Assembly (NCBI RefSeq): GCF_001999465.1
Contig: NZ_MQMF01000001.1
Coordinates: 186,001-250,000, forward strand
Origin: Fictibacillus arsenicus
Lineage (GTDB): Bacteria; Bacillota; Bacilli; Bacillales; Fictibacillaceae
Length of the DNA: 64,000 bases
Direction of reading: 5' to 3'
In this document: positions 1 through 9,703 of the stretch, in pieces
Layout of the letters: the number at the start of each line of letters is the position of its first letter
Position numbering within the stretch: the stretch's first letter is position 1
Translations under genes and position numbers: made by a program
Notes under the pieces: generated by a model
What the model saw: the letters and a program-made list of their open reading frames with translations, nothing else
Databases searched by the model: none
Told to the model about the DNA's origin: nothing

Positions 1-196
1 TGGGACATATGTATTGGAGCCCATTCCGCATAGCAATGCGCTTTCCGCAATTACCATGCGCTGCGGGCACACAGTGATTTGTTCCACCTGTCGACCGTGG
101 ATACAAATATGTTTTTTATAACATGCATTTTTAAATGTAAGATCTGTAAACTTCAGATGTAACTCTTTTGTGCCATTTGAACGTGAGAAAAACAAA
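1..196. other. No gene recognised at left edge
   Basis: I see no convincing reading frame here. The first 60 bases hold a GC-rich stretch with repeated TTTCCGC and ATGCGC words. The rest is AT-rich and could be the far flank of a repeat or the spacer upstream of a gene outside the window. Confidence 0.3.
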
Positions 197-270
197 TGGA
201 GCGGGTGATGAGAATCGAACTCACGACCAGAGCTTGGAAGGCTCTTGTTTTACCACTAAACTACACCCGC
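197..270 (-). tRNA. tRNA-Gly (anticodon TCC)
   Basis: Read on the minus strand, a 7-bp acceptor stem GCGGGTG/CACCCGC encloses a D arm, an anticodon loop CTTCCAA on an AGAGC/GCTCT stem, and a T arm with the TTCGATT loop. The anticodon TCC reads glycine GGA/GGG codons. The CCA end is encoded (positions 197-199) after discriminator T. All stems pair, with one G-T wobble at the base of the T arm. It lies downstream of ysnB on the same strand and may be co-transcribed with it or close the locus. Confidence 0.97.
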
Positions 271-364
271 AGACATATTAGATCTTGTCGCGACGACATA
301 ATTTAATATACATGATATCTACAAAAGAGTCAACCTATTTCTTTAATTTTTTCGCAGTTCCTCT

Positions 365-883
365 TTAATTCCCTTTAAATCCTTTTGATAGATGGTCGAT
401 TCGCTTTCCTTCCAGTGAATAAAAGATTACTGAAATATCGACATCATTAACCTCTAAAATAGCATACGTTTTTTCAAAAGTTCCTCTAGGCAGTCTTATA
501 CTTCCGGGATTGATAAAAACCATTCCTTCCCGTTCGTAAGCCTCAGCAATATGCGAATGACCGAAGCAGGCAATAACGGCACCTGTTTCTTCTGCTCTAT
601 AAGCAAGAGACAGATGAGACATCTTTACATCATATAAATGCCCGTGAGTAATATACAAACACTTATTTCCAAGCATCTCAATAGCTTCATTCGGAAAATC
701 CTTACCAAGAAAGTCCATATTCCCCCTTACAGTAACATATCCAGACAGCTCCTTGGCATTTGTTTCAAGTTCAGAATCTCCACAATGGATCATTAGATCA
801 ATTTCATTCTCATGACGTTTTTTTATCGTAATTAATTCTTCTTTTAATCCATGACTGTCACTAACAATCAAGGCTTTTGCCAT
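365..883 (-). CDS. ysnB: YfcE/YsnB-type metallophosphoesterase
   Basis: A 172-residue cytoplasmic calcineurin-like phosphoesterase of the YfcE/MJ0936 family. The metal-site motifs appear in order: SDSHG near residue 8, HCGDSE near 33, GNMD near 55, THGH near 78 and GHSH near 108. Family members hydrolyse phosphodiesters in vitro, but the physiological substrate is unknown. The ATG start follows GGAGGACATGCT. The gene overlaps the end of rdgB by 16 bp, so translation is probably coupled. The rdgB-ysnB pairing is the same as ysnA-ysnB in B. subtilis. Confidence 0.9.
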   Translation of the reverse strand: MAKALIVSDSHGLKEELITIKKRHENEIDLMIHCGDSELETNAKELSGYVTVRGNMDFLGKDFPNEAIEMLGNKCLYITHGHLYDVKMSHLSLAYRAEETGAVIACFGHSHIAEAYEREGMVFINPGSIRLPRGTFEKTYAILEVNDVDISVIFYSLEGKRIDHLSKGFKGN

Positions 884-1476
884 AGCATGTCCTCCTTGCT
901 GATAAAATCTTTTAATTTTTGCAATGCGACAGCTCTGTGGCTGATTTTATTCTTTTCTTCCTTCGACAACTCTGCCATGGAACTATCTAATTGGGGAAGG
1001 TAGAAGATCGGATCATACCCAAACCCTTCAGTACCCCGTTTTTCTGACAAGATTTCACCTTCGCATGTACCTCTTACGACAAATGTTTTTATGTCGGGTC
1101 TTGCAAAAGCTAATGCACAAACAAAACGTGCAGTCCGATTCGGCTCAGCTACTCCCCTAAGTTCGTTTAAAACTTTATCCATGTTAGCCTCATCACTTTT
1201 CTCGCTTCCCGCATATCTTGCAGAATAAACTCCTGGTCTTCCTTCAAGTGCATCTACTTCCAGACCAGAATCATCAGCGATAACTGGAATTTTCATAATG
1301 GAACAGATGGCTTCTGCCTTTAAAATCGCATTTTCTTCAAAAGTAACCCCAGTTTCTTCAACATCCGGACTATTTTTTATGTCAAGCAGCGATATGACTT
1401 CAATACCAAAATCTTTGAACATGGCTTGAAACTCTTTAACTTTACCTATGTTTTTTGTAGCAATTAAAATTTTCAT
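868..1476 (-). CDS. rdgB: RdgB/HAM1 XTP/dITP diphosphatase
   Basis: A 202-residue Maf/HAM1-type nucleoside triphosphate pyrophosphatase that cleans ITP, dITP and XTP from the nucleotide pool. Visible motifs are the N-terminal ATKNIGKVKEF, the central DDSGLEVDAL with GRPGVYSARYAG, and GFGYDPIF. I chose the ATG at 1474-1476, preceded by GGAGGACA. The frame is open 16 codons further upstream, but without a binding site. In B. subtilis this gene (ysnA) follows rph. Here the gerM terminator stands just upstream and no rph is present. Confidence 0.95.
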   Translation of the reverse strand: MKILIATKNIGKVKEFQAMFKDFGIEVISLLDIKNSPDVEETGVTFEENAILKAEAICSIMKIPVIADDSGLEVDALEGRPGVYSARYAGSEKSDEANMDKVLNELRGVAEPNRTARFVCALAFARPDIKTFVVRGTCEGEILSEKRGTEGFGYDPIFYLPQLDSSMAELSKEEKNKISHRAVALQKLKDFISKEDMLWQKP

Positions 1477-1525
1477 ATATTGTCCTCCGCTATCATCGTA
1501 AATAAAGAAACTTTGGTGAAGCACA

Positions 1526-1552
1526 AAAAAGAGACGATTTTCTCGTCTCTTT
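1526..1552 (-). terminator. Rho-independent terminator of gerM
   Basis: A 10-bp stem, AAAGAGACGA pairing with TCGTCTCTTT, is followed on the minus strand by TTTTTTG. It lies about 25 bp after the gerM stop and only 50 bp before rdgB, so rdgB-ysnB needs read-through or its own promoter in that short gap. Confidence 0.85.
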
Positions 1553-1575
1553 ACTTTATCACATCATTTGCTGAT

Positions 1576-2622
1576 TTAAAATTCACCTGTATTAACTTCT
1601 TTCGGACGGGAAACAGGGGCTGTAAGCTCTTTTCCTTTCTCAGTAAAGATCTTTGACTTTCCATCTACTTTTATGGCGACTTTCTTAACCTCTGAAAGCT
1701 CAGTTAAAGAAAGAACAATTGAATTTAATACTTCATCTGCAATCATACTTTCTTCTTTGTTATCTAATACAGCACCGTTGAAATTAAGAGTAACTACTCC
1801 ATCTTTTACAACAGGAGTACTCAATAGTTTTACATCCGTTCTAAAATCAGTCAGAAGGTTGCTTTCAGCAGAAGGACCGTCTATTAGATGTTCAATAGTA
1901 GCTGTGACCTTGTCGGTTCCTTCTTTCGCTACACGGCGCGTAACAGGTACATAGTACGTTTGATCTTGTGTCTGGGCTAAAAAGTAAAGTGTTACAAGTT
2001 CACTGTTTGTTATATCTGCTACGCTGCCGTTCTCGAGGTTAATTCCATCCACTCTGCTGACACCTTCACCAACAGGTGTATTATTTACTGGCATTGAGTT
2101 TTGGTTCTTGCCTTCGATTTGTATCTTCACTTTTTTAATATTATCAAACTGTGTAAGCGTAAAGGTTATGGCTTGAAGAATCTTCATTTCATCTTTTGCA
2201 TTATACTCCGTAAATTCTTTTGAAAAGTTTGCAGTGGCTGTACCCTTTTTTATATTTACCGATAGAACTTCCGTATCTGCAGGCAATACAGCTTGAAAGC
2301 CATTCGGAATCATATTGCTTACCGGACCATCTTTTACAAGATATTGCAGAACCTGCTTGGCCGTTTCATCATTTTTTGGCAAAGCAAGGACTTGAGGTAC
2401 AACCATACCGTTGCTGTCGAATAAAAACAGCTGTCGTTTTTGAGTACTTTCGGTTTTAGCTGTTTTTTCTTTTTTATCAAGTGATTTTCCTTCCTTTACG
2501 TAATTCACTTTTGGGGGATCAAGCTCAGTTCCTGCTTTCTCTCCCCCTAATCCGCAACCCGATACCAGTAATGACACTGATAATAAAAGCAGCGGAGCAC
2601 CTGACTTCATTATTTTGCGCAT
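1576..2622 (-). CDS. gerM: Germination lipoprotein GerM
   Basis: A 348-residue lipoprotein. The signal peptide ends in the lipobox LLVSGCG (Cys about 22). Two GerMN domains follow, at roughly residues 95-195 and 225-325, each with the repeated pattern of an EVL/LST strand, a TANF/TLNF strand and an ...VKKV.I.V/I.GK end. In B. subtilis GerM contributes to sporulation and germination and is made in the mother cell. Start ATG at 2620-2622 follows CTTGAGGAGGGAAAG. The frame is open 21 codons further upstream, but those codons lack a ribosome site. A terminator follows at 1526. Confidence 0.93.
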   Translation of the reverse strand: MRKIMKSGAPLLLLSVSLLVSGCGLGGEKAGTELDPPKVNYVKEGKSLDKKEKTAKTESTQKRQLFLFDSNGMVVPQVLALPKNDETAKQVLQYLVKDGPVSNMIPNGFQAVLPADTEVLSVNIKKGTATANFSKEFTEYNAKDEMKILQAITFTLTQFDNIKKVKIQIEGKNQNSMPVNNTPVGEGVSRVDGINLENGSVADITNSELVTLYFLAQTQDQTYYVPVTRRVAKEGTDKVTATIEHLIDGPSAESNLLTDFRTDVKLLSTPVVKDGVVTLNFNGAVLDNKEESMIADEVLNSIVLSLTELSEVKKVAIKVDGKSKIFTEKGKELTAPVSRPKEVNTGEF

Positions 2623-2702
2623 ACTTTCCCTCCTCAAGTGGTTTGTACTATTATGTATACGAGCTATCTTCTTCTGATAGACCACTTGTACAAAAATAAA
2701 AG

Positions 2703-2762
2703 GTTATTTTCGCAAACATGTTTTTTTTGAAAGTAGTTGATTTCTGCTCCGGCTATTCAGTG
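2703..2762. repeat. Palindromic repeat R0, left-end remnant
   Basis: This 60-bp stretch carries the left end of the dispersed palindromic repeat (TTTTCGCAAAC, then GAAAGTAGTTGATTTCTGCT) and stops where the GC-rich core would begin. It sits between gerM and the murI terminator, where B. subtilis has ysmB. Confidence 0.6.
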
Positions 2763-2827
2763 ACGAACATTAAAGACATCTAAAAAACAATTGTCTTTTA
2801 GAAAGCGGCCTAAATTAAAAGATAATT

Positions 2828-2866
2828 AAAAAGAGCAGAGTCACAAAAATGTGAGTCTGCTCTTTT
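2828..2866 (-). terminator. Terminator of murI
   Basis: A long hairpin: AAAAGAGCAGA(G)TCACA pairs with TGTGAGTCTGCTCTTTT around a 4-base loop, with a T-rich tail on the minus strand. It ends the murI transcript. Confidence 0.9.
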
Positions 2867-2867
2867 A

Positions 2868-3671
2868 TTAAAGCTTGATACATTCTACTTTATCTATTTT
2901 TGTATTAAGCCAATGGTTGGCTATTTTTAAAAACTGGCTGCTTTCTGCCGTCGCCAAGAATCTGTGTACCGGTTTCTTTTCTCCTGTATTCAAAATTCCA
3001 CTATGATCGAGGATAACTGAAACCTCCCGAGCAGTTTCTGCCCCTGAACATAGGATTTTGATATGTTCACCCATAACGCGCTGAATTACCGGCCGTAATA
3101 ATGGGTAATGGGTACAGCCTAAAATGAGTGTGTCTATTGAAACATCCTTCAGAGGATATAATGTTTCTGAAACAGCATTCAATGTTTCTTCTCCGGAAAG
3201 TTTACCTTGTTCAACAAGAGGAACGAACAAAGGACAAGCCAAACTCTCAACGATTACATCACTGCGAATCTTCTGAAGAGCCTGTTTATACGCTCCGCTA
3301 TTTATTGTTCCGATCGTGCCAATGACCCCTACATGGTTATTCTTAGTTGCTTTTAAGGCAGAACGTGCCCCAGGGTGTATTACCCCTATTACAGGTATAT
3401 CGAGTTTCTTTTTAGCTTCTTCTAATACAGCAGCTGTAGCGGTATTGCATGCGATTACAAGTAACTTGATCTCCTGCTTAATAAGAAAGTCTATCATTTC
3501 CCATGTATATGTTCTTACCTCTTCAAAAGGTCTAGGTCCATATGGACATCGCTTTGTATCACCTAAATAAATGATTTCTTCTTTTGGGAGCTGTTTCATC
3601 AGCTCTCTGGCAACGGTTAACCCGCCCACTCCTGAATCTATTACGCCTATAGGTCTATTCAAAACATACAT
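2868..3671 (-). CDS. murI: Glutamate racemase
   Basis: Cofactor-independent racemase making D-glutamate for peptidoglycan (RacE/MurI). The catalytic cysteines are in VIACNTATA (about residue 75) and [11 protein letters not shown] (about 185). The N-terminal [13 protein letters not shown] and the [10 protein letters not shown] motif are intact. The start is uncertain. ATG at 3669-3671 has GATGAGG only 2 bases upstream. A TTG four codons later would give the usual [12 protein letters not shown]-terminus with better spacing. A GTG at 3687 lacks a ribosome site. In B. subtilis racE follows gerE directly; here the PTS genes lie between. Confidence 0.93.
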   Translation of the reverse strand: MYVLNRPIGVIDSGVGGLTVARELMKQLPKEEIIYLGDTKRCPYGPRPFEEVRTYTWEMIDFLIKQEIKLLVIACNTATAAVLEEAKKKLDIPVIGVIHPGARSALKATKNNHVGVIGTIGTINSGAYKQALQKIRSDVIVESLACPLFVPLVEQGKLSGEETLNAVSETLYPLKDVSIDTLILGCTHYPLLRPVIQRVMGEHIKILCSGAETAREVSVILDHSGILNTGEKKPVHRFLATAESSQFLKIANHWLNTKIDKVECIKL

Positions 3672-3839
3672 CGCCTCATCTCTATACACAATACTGAAAA
3701 CAAAAGGCGTTTATCATTGTTTTCTATTCTGCTAATATTTTTATGAAAATGCAATAAAAATCGTTCGAATGTAAACTATTCTTGAAAGAAACTCGAAAAT
3801 TTCAACAACATCCGTTCTAGCAATCCTTGTTTCACTTGA

Positions 3840-4060
3840 AAGAGGTTGATTTCCGTTACAGGTGCTCGCTTTCCGAGGTGCGGGCGGTGAGCCTCCTTCA
3901 CCCTTTGGGTAATTAGGAGTCTCACCTGTCCCACTCGTCCCACAGGACAAGGAAGGCTTCGACAGCGTTACATCGCACGAAGAAAATGTGATTTTCATTT
4001 TCGAGGAGTCTCCCACCTTTCATTCCAATCAACTTTATCAATGAAGAAATTTCCGAAATG
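3840..4060. repeat. Palindromic repeat R1 with 56-nt insert
   Basis: This copy of the dispersed repeat starts with GGTTGATTTCCG at 3844, holds the inner hairpin GGTGAGCCTCC...GGAGTCTCACC, and ends with CATTCCAATCAAC. The right arm is interrupted by about 56 nt (3948-4003) flanked by AGGA on both sides. Short reading frames through this stretch follow the repeat and are not genes. Confidence 0.8.
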
Positions 4061-4146
4061 AACAGGATGCAAAACGATCTAGTCCAGCCTTCACGTCTAA
4101 AAATAGATTTTGGTCCTTTTTTTATTGCAAAGACTAGAATGTACGT

Positions 4147-4178
4147 AAAAGGACTATGGAAACATCCCATAGTCCTTG
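4147..4178 (-). terminator. Terminator of the pts operon
   Basis: AAGGACTATGG pairs with CCATAGTCCTT around a 7-base loop, with a short T tail on the minus strand. It lies just after ptsI. Confidence 0.75.
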
Positions 4179-4197
4179 TTTAATTTAAAACCAACTT

Positions 4198-5913
4198 TTA
4201 TTTAAAGTTCTTCTCTACAAATTCTACAACATCTTTCATTGTATCCATTTGCAGAATTTCATCGATGTGGGCACTGATTTTTTCTTTGGAGAGCCCTCTG
4301 ATCTGGCTTCTTGCTGGCAGAACTGAAGTGGCACTCATAGAGAATTCATCTAAACCTAGTCCTAAAAGAATAGGGATAGCAATTGGATCTCCTGCCATTT
4401 CACCGCACATACCCGTCCATTTACCTTCTTTATGAGCAGCATCGATAACCATTTTTACAAGTCTTAAAATCGCCGGACTGTATGGCTGGTATAAATAAGA
4501 TACTTGTTCATTCATTCGGTCCGCAGCCATCGTATACTGGATCAGGTCATTTGTGCCGATACTGAAGAAATCTACTTCTTTAGCAAACGTATCTGCCATT
4601 ACAGCTGTTGACGGAATTTCAACCATGATTCCTACTTCTATGTTCTCTGATACTTCTGTTCCTTCTTTAACAAGCTTTTCTTTTTCTTCAATAAGAATGC
4701 CTTTTGCAGAACGGAATTCTTCAAGAGTAGCGATCATTGGGAACATGATCTTTAAGTTGCCAAAAGTGCTGGCGCGAAGCAGTGCTCTAAGCTGTGTTCG
4801 GAAAATATCTTGTTCTTCCAGACAAAGACGAATCGCACGGAATCCTAAAAATGGATTCAATTCTTTTGGAAGATTTAAGTAAGGAAGTTCTTTGTCACCG
4901 CCAATGTCCAATGTACGGATAACAACAGGCTTTCCTTCCATTTTTTCGAGAACTTCTTTATAAGCCTTATATTGCTCTTCTTCAGTTGGTAGCTGATCAC
5001 GGCCCATGTACAAGAATTCTGTACGATATAATCCAACGCCTTCAGCTCCATTTTCGAGAACTCCTTTTACATCTGCAGGAGTACCAATATTCGCAGCAAG
5101 TTCTACTTGAACATTATCAGATGAAAGAGTTTTTTCATTTACTAGCTTCGCCCACTCTTCCTTTTGCTGCTGATATTGCTTTTTCTTCTCCTGATATGTT
5201 GCGATTTCATCTTGAGTTGGATCAACAATAACTTGTCCATCCAAACCGTCGATGATAATCATGACACCATTCTCCACTTTTTCTGTAATGGTCTTCGTTC
5301 CGACAACTGCAGGAATTTCCATTGAACGGGACATGATCGCTGAATGCGAAGTTCTTCCGCCGATATCAGTTGCAAAGCCTTTTACAAATTTACGGTTAAG
5401 CTGCGCTGTATCTGATGGCGTTAAGTCTTCTGCAAGAATAACAACTTCCTCAGAAATGCTCGCTGGTGTTGCAAATTGAACATCTAATAGATGAGCTAAT
5501 ACACGCTTAGATACATCACGAATATCTGCAGCACGCTCTTTCATATATTCGTTGTCCATTTGTTCAAACATGTCGATAAACATGGAAGAAACATCATTCA
5601 TAGCTGATTCAGCGTTTACTTTTTCACTTTTAATCTTTTGTTTTACAGCATCAACCAGTTCAGGGTCACTAAGGACAAGAAGATGGGCAGCAAAAATCGC
5701 TGCCTTATCTTCCCCCAGTTCTTCATTAGCTTTATCTTTAATAACTGTCAACTCTTCCTTGGATTTTTCAAGAGCTGACTGGAATCGTTCAATTTCCTGA
5801 GATGAATCTTCAATTGATTTTTTTTCAATCGTTAATTCTGGATTTTGAAGTACAAACGCTTTAGCAATTGCAATGCCGGCTGATGCTGCAATACCTGAAA
5901 TTTTTTCAGACAT
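4198..5913 (-). CDS. ptsI: PTS enzyme I
   Basis: A 571-residue phosphoenolpyruvate-protein phosphotransferase, the first general step of sugar phosphotransfer. It takes phosphate from PEP and passes it to HPr. The phosphorylated His is in [12 protein letters not shown] (about 190). The PEP/metal site includes [14 protein letters not shown] and VGIMVEIPS, and the cysteine motif is GMCGEMAGD. Length matches B. subtilis PtsI. Its ATG overlaps the ptsH stop by one base (TAATG), showing translational coupling. Confidence 0.98.
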   Translation of the reverse strand: MSEKISGIAASAGIAIAKAFVLQNPELTIEKKSIEDSSQEIERFQSALEKSKEELTVIKDKANEELGEDKAAIFAAHLLVLSDPELVDAVKQKIKSEKVNAESAMNDVSSMFIDMFEQMDNEYMKERAADIRDVSKRVLAHLLDVQFATPASISEEVVILAEDLTPSDTAQLNRKFVKGFATDIGGRTSHSAIMSRSMEIPAVVGTKTITEKVENGVMIIIDGLDGQVIVDPTQDEIATYQEKKKQYQQQKEEWAKLVNEKTLSSDNVQVELAANIGTPADVKGVLENGAEGVGLYRTEFLYMGRDQLPTEEEQYKAYKEVLEKMEGKPVVIRTLDIGGDKELPYLNLPKELNPFLGFRAIRLCLEEQDIFRTQLRALLRASTFGNLKIMFPMIATLEEFRSAKGILIEEKEKLVKEGTEVSENIEVGIMVEIPSTAVMADTFAKEVDFFSIGTNDLIQYTMAADRMNEQVSYLYQPYSPAILRLVKMVIDAAHKEGKWTGMCGEMAGDPIAIPILLGLGLDEFSMSATSVLPARSQIRGLSKEKISAHIDEILQMDTMKDVVEFVEKNFK

Positions 5914-6179
5914 TACTCACCAAGCCCTTCCTTTTTCATTACATCTTCTAGTGCTGCGATTGCTTCGTCTGCATCTGAACCTTCAGCTTTGATCGTAATC
6001 TCAGCTCCGGATTGAATACCTAAACTCATAACACCCATGATTGACTTTAAGTTAACACTCTTACCGTTATAATCTAGAGTAATATCAGAGCTGAATTGTC
6101 CTGCCTGGTTTACTAATGTTGTTGCTGGACGAGCGTGGATTCCTGATTCACTAGTTACTTTAAATATTTTTTCTGCCAT
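5913..6179 (-). CDS. ptsH: PTS phosphocarrier protein HPr
   Basis: An 88-residue HPr. His15 (SGIHARPAT) receives phosphate from enzyme I. Ser46 (NLKSIMGVM) is the HPrK/P site through which HPr-Ser-P acts with CcpA in Gram-positive catabolite repression. ATG at 6177-6179 follows AAAGGGG; 16 in-frame upstream codons reach into ptsG and are not used. The ptsG stop is 13 bp away, so ptsGHI form one operon. Confidence 0.98.
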   Translation of the reverse strand: MAEKIFKVTSESGIHARPATTLVNQAGQFSSDITLDYNGKSVNLKSIMGVMSLGIQSGAEITIKAEGSDADEAIAALEDVMKKEGLGE

Positions 6180-6192
6180 TTTAATTACCCCT

Positions 6193-8265
6193 TTATTTTT
6201 TGAATGTAATAATATTTTCTTCTTCAATTGCTACTGTTCCTGTTTTTTCGACTGAAACAGTTTCACCCGATAAGTTTGTAAACACAATCGGTGTAATAAT
6301 AGATGGTGCATTTTCTTTTACAAAGTTCAAATCAACTTGGAGAAGTTTTTGGCCAGCTGATACCTTGTCCCCTTCAGACACAAAGCTTTCGAAACCTTCA
6401 CCTTTTAATTTAACAGTGTCGATTCCAAAATGGATCAAGATTTCTTTTCCGTTATCTGATTCAATCCCGATCGCATGCTTAGTCGGGAAGACATTAATTA
6501 TCTTACCATTTACCGGCGATACAACCAAACCTTCTGCTGGTTCAATCGCAAAACCGTCACCCATCATTTTACCTGAGAAAACTTGATCGGGAACTTCGGT
6601 AATCGGAATTATTTTCCCTTTAATCGGTGATACAAAACGTTCTTCAGATGAAATTGAAGAAGTTGGGTTTACAGTTCCTTGATCAGAAGTATCTGCAAGT
6701 TCTCCTTGTTCAGGAGTTGCTTCACTGTTTTTAGGCTTAGCAACTGTCTTGCCGTTCATAATATCTCGTATTTCGCTCTTGATTGTATCAGAACGAGTTC
6801 CGAAAATAGCCTGAATGCTGTTCCCCATTTCAAGAACTCCTGATGCACCCAGCTTTTTCAAACGATCTTTATCAACTTCCTTAGGATCACGAACAGAAAC
6901 ACGAAGACGTGTAATACATGCGTCCAAATCAGCTATGTTAGATTCTCCGCCTAAGCCTTCTAAAATATTCGCAGCTAATGAATCTTTATTAGACGGTCCA
7001 ACGTTCGTTTCCACTTCATCATCAACGATTTCACGTCCAGGTGTTTTTAAGTTCCATTTTTGAATAGCAAAACGGAAACCAAAGTAATAGATAACTGAGA
7101 AAACCAATCCTACTGGAATTACAAGCCACCAGTCTGTGCGGTTTGGAAGAACACCAAATAGTAAATAGTCAATTACCCCACCAGAGAACGTCATACCAAT
7201 TTTAACATTTAATATGTGCATCACCATGAATGAAAGTCCTGCAAAAATGGCATGAATTCCAAAAAGAACTGGTGCTACAAACAAGAATGTAAATTCAATT
7301 GGTTCTGTTATCCCTGTTAAGAATGAAGTTAAGGCAGCAGAACCCATGATACCTGCAACTACTTTCTTTTGCTCAGGTCGAGCTGCATGATACATAGCAA
7401 GTGCTGCAGCTGGAAGTCCAAACATCATGAATGGGAACTTACCTGTCATGAATGTACCAGCTGTCAGTTCTACATTATCTTTTAATTGAGCAAAGAAGAT
7501 GGCCTGGTCACCACGTACAAGACCTTCTGCAGCTGACTTATAAGAACCAAACTCAAACCAGAATGGTGAATAAAAAATGTGATGAAGACCAAAAGGAATC
7601 AATGATCTTTCAATTACACCAAAGATAAAGGCTGCAACTGTAAGATTAGAATTGATCATGCTCTCAGAGAAAGTGTTAAGACCATTCTGTACAGGAGGCC
7701 AAATAAATGTCATTAAAATACCAAGAACTAATGCTGATACAGCAGTAATAATCGGAACAAAACGTTTCCCTGCAAAGAAACCTAAGTATTGAGGAAGTTC
7801 TATGTTGTAAAAACGTTTGTAGAGATATGATGCCAGGATACCGACAATAATACCTCCGAATACCCCAGTCTGAAGAGTAGGGATTCCAAGAACGCTTGCA
7901 AATGACGGATCTTTTCCGATCATATCAGGTGTAACACCCTCAATGACACTCATCGTAACATTCATAATTAAATAACCGATAATAGCAGCAAGACCTGCTA
8001 CGCCTTCACCGCCTGCAAGACCAACGGCTACACCTACTGCAAATAATAATGATAAGTTCGCAAATACGATGTCTCCTGATTTCTCCATTACCTCTGCAAC
8101 AAGCTGAAACCATGCTGCATCTAATGCTGGTATTCGTTCAATCAATGCAGGGTTTTTAAATGCATTACCAAATGCAAGCAGCAAACCAGCTGCTGGTAAA
8201 ATCGCTACTGGCAGCATTAAAGCTTTACCTACACGCTGAAGTACACCAAAAAGCTTTTTCCACAT
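6193..8265 (-). CDS. ptsG: PTS glucose-specific EIICBA transporter
   Basis: A 690-residue fused glucose permease. It has an N-terminal IIC membrane domain (about 1-400, multiple helices), then IIB with the phospho-cysteine in [14 protein letters not shown] (about 450), then IIA with the phospho-histidine in [14 protein letters not shown] (about 615). It imports and phosphorylates glucose. Start ATG after AAGGAGGACTTCCT. Expression is probably controlled by GlcT antitermination at the RAT/terminator at 8541-8656. A palindromic repeat lies in the leader between that terminator and the gene. Confidence 0.97.
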   Translation of the reverse strand: MWKKLFGVLQRVGKALMLPVAILPAAGLLLAFGNAFKNPALIERIPALDAAWFQLVAEVMEKSGDIVFANLSLLFAVGVAVGLAGGEGVAGLAAIIGYLIMNVTMSVIEGVTPDMIGKDPSFASVLGIPTLQTGVFGGIIVGILASYLYKRFYNIELPQYLGFFAGKRFVPIITAVSALVLGILMTFIWPPVQNGLNTFSESMINSNLTVAAFIFGVIERSLIPFGLHHIFYSPFWFEFGSYKSAAEGLVRGDQAIFFAQLKDNVELTAGTFMTGKFPFMMFGLPAAALAMYHAARPEQKKVVAGIMGSAALTSFLTGITEPIEFTFLFVAPVLFGIHAIFAGLSFMVMHILNVKIGMTFSGGVIDYLLFGVLPNRTDWWLVIPVGLVFSVIYYFGFRFAIQKWNLKTPGREIVDDEVETNVGPSNKDSLAANILEGLGGESNIADLDACITRLRVSVRDPKEVDKDRLKKLGASGVLEMGNSIQAIFGTRSDTIKSEIRDIMNGKTVAKPKNSEATPEQGELADTSDQGTVNPTSSISSEERFVSPIKGKIIPITEVPDQVFSGKMMGDGFAIEPAEGLVVSPVNGKIINVFPTKHAIGIESDNGKEILIHFGIDTVKLKGEGFESFVSEGDKVSAGQKLLQVDLNFVKENAPSIITPIVFTNLSGETVSVEKTGTVAIEEENIITFKK

Positions 8266-8288
8266 AGGAAGTCCTCCTTTTTTTATTC

Positions 8289-8501
8289 GGCTGTTTTCGC
8301 ATACATTGTCGCTCTTGAAAGTGGTTGATTTCCGCTCCAGGTTGCTCGCTTTCCACGGGGCGTGCGGTGAGCCTCCTGCCGCTTTGCGCCATTAGGAGTC
8401 TCACCTGACCGCTCGTCCCGTAGGAGTCGGCAACCTTGCGCTACAATCATCTTGCAAATGAAGAGAAGTTCCAAATAGCAACAATACTTTAGAAAAAAGC
8501 C
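8289..8501. repeat. Palindromic repeat R2 in the ptsG leader
   Basis: A complete 213-bp copy. The ends are inverted: GGCTGTTTTC at 8289-8298 against GAAAAAAGCC at 8492-8501 (one mismatch), then ACATTGTCGCT against the complement of AGCAACAAT. Inside are GTTGATTTCCGCTCC, the hairpin GGTGAGCCTCCT...AGGAGTCTCACC and the closing arm. It would be transcribed only when the ptsG terminator is read through. Confidence 0.85.
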
Positions 8502-8540
8502 TTTTATTATGATAACCCTTCCATTTACTTCCGCTAAAAC

Positions 8541-8636
8541 AAAAAAGACATAAATAAAGAACATGAGCAAATTTACCTAATCAGATATAATATATCCTAA
8601 TTAAGCATTCGCTACACTTTGTTCTTTACTTATGCC
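8541..8636 (-). terminator. GlcT-controlled terminator in ptsG leader
   Basis: On the minus strand GGCATAAGTAAAGAAC (8621-8636) can pair along 16 bp with GTTCTTTATTTATGTC (8547-8562), followed by TTTTTTG. The 5' arm overlaps the RAT, so GlcT binding and terminator formation exclude each other. A loop of about 58 nt lies between the arms. Confidence 0.85.
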
Positions 8637-8656
8637 TGATCGAATCAGTAACACGT
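8628..8656 (-). promoter_or_regulatory. Ribonucleic antiterminator (RAT) for GlcT
   Basis: The minus strand reads ACGTGTTACTGATTCGAT followed by CAGGCATAAGT, essentially the ptsG RAT I know from B. subtilis. Binding of dephosphorylated GlcT stabilises the RAT hairpin and prevents the overlapping terminator. A plausible promoter (TAGACA, 17 bp, AAATAT) lies just upstream at the 3' end of glcT. Confidence 0.9.
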
Positions 8657-8695
8657 AAAAACGCTGTATATATTTAGTTACTCGTTACATTTTGT

Positions 8696-9544
8696 CTAGT
8701 TGTCATATCGCGAAAGCCTTTGCAAATGCATGGTTAAGTACACTGCCTCTGCATGTGGCACGGGCTTGTTCAAGGAATTTTGCATTACCTTGATCAACTT
8801 CCAAGCCAAATTGTAGCACACTGGATATTCTTCTTTCAACACTTTTGCTAACTTTTCTTGTTCTTCCATAATATCGCCCATTGAGATCCGCTCAATTGCA
8901 TGTCTTAAGTGTCTTACTAAACGGAGATAATTTATGCTTTTCGTATCAATTTCAAGATCCAGTGAATGCTGAATCATCTGCATAAGTGTATTAATAAGCT
9001 CCGAGTGTTTTTTTATATCTTTAACACTCTTATTTGTAATCGCGCTATGAATATGAAGGGCAACAAAGCCTATTTCACCTTCAGGAAGATGAATTTTAAG
9101 GGATTTGTTAATGACCTCGATCACTTCTTCCGCGACCGTATATTCTTTAGGGTATAACGTCTGAGTCTCAGTTAGAAATGGATTTTTTATGTCCATCCCT
9201 TGCTGCAGCCGTTTAATAGCAAATGCGATATGGTCTGTTAAAGCCACATGTATATGCTCGTTCAACAAATCATTATCAAAACGCGATCCTATATGAACGA
9301 TAATATCGTTAATCAACTCAACAGTTTCTTCATCTATATAAGTCAGGAGTGTCTTATATTGCTCTTGTTCATTTTCATTTCTTAAAACAAACAATTTGTC
9401 AACTTGGGCAGAGTGGACTGAATCTCCTTGTTTTTTTGCAAACCCAATTCCTTTTCCAATGACAATCTGTTCTTTTTCAGAGGAATCTGTCACAATCACG
9501 ACATTGTTATTTAGTACCTTTTTAACTTGCAGGCTATTATTCAT
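8696..9544 (-). CDS. glcT: PtsGHI operon antiterminator GlcT
   Basis: A 282-residue BglG-family antiterminator. The N-terminal RNA-binding CAT domain (about 1-58, VKKVLNNNVVIV and GKGIGFAKKQGD) precedes two PTS regulation domains with the expected histidines (TDHIAFAIKRL, ALHIHSAI, LRLVRHLRHAIER, AVYLTMHLQRL). It binds the RAT at 8628-8656 when glucose flux dephosphorylates it. ATG at 9542-9544 follows AAAAAGGTGAAAATC. The frame is open 18 codons upstream, but the family N-terminus (MNNSLQVKKVLNNN) fits the internal ATG. Confidence 0.95.
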   Translation of the reverse strand: MNNSLQVKKVLNNNVVIVTDSSEKEQIVIGKGIGFAKKQGDSVHSAQVDKLFVLRNENEQEQYKTLLTYIDEETVELINDIIVHIGSRFDNDLLNEHIHVALTDHIAFAIKRLQQGMDIKNPFLTETQTLYPKEYTVAEEVIEVINKSLKIHLPEGEIGFVALHIHSAITNKSVKDIKKHSELINTLMQMIQHSLDLEIDTKSINYLRLVRHLRHAIERISMGDIMEEQEKLAKVLKEEYPVCYNLAWKLIKVMQNSLNKPVPHAEAVYLTMHLQRLSRYDN

Positions 9545-9703
9545 GATTTTCACCTTTTTCATTATCTGGCCAGAAACCATAGACATCTTAGTCATCATAT
9601 CTGAAAAAGAGCTAAAAAATCAATTGCAACTTTTACCTGTATCACTACTTTGCATACAACAGTCTTGCCTATTTAGCCTTAATTGAATTTAAACGCAAAC
9701 TGA

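Noticed and set aside
3741-4170. Two overlapping minus-strand frames between murI and ptsI
   Set aside because: Both are by-products of repeat R1 and its insert, without ribosome sites or family resemblance.
8283-8570. 95-codon frame across the ptsG leader
   Set aside because: It runs through the palindromic repeat and the GlcT terminator, and similar frames appear in every copy of the repeat.
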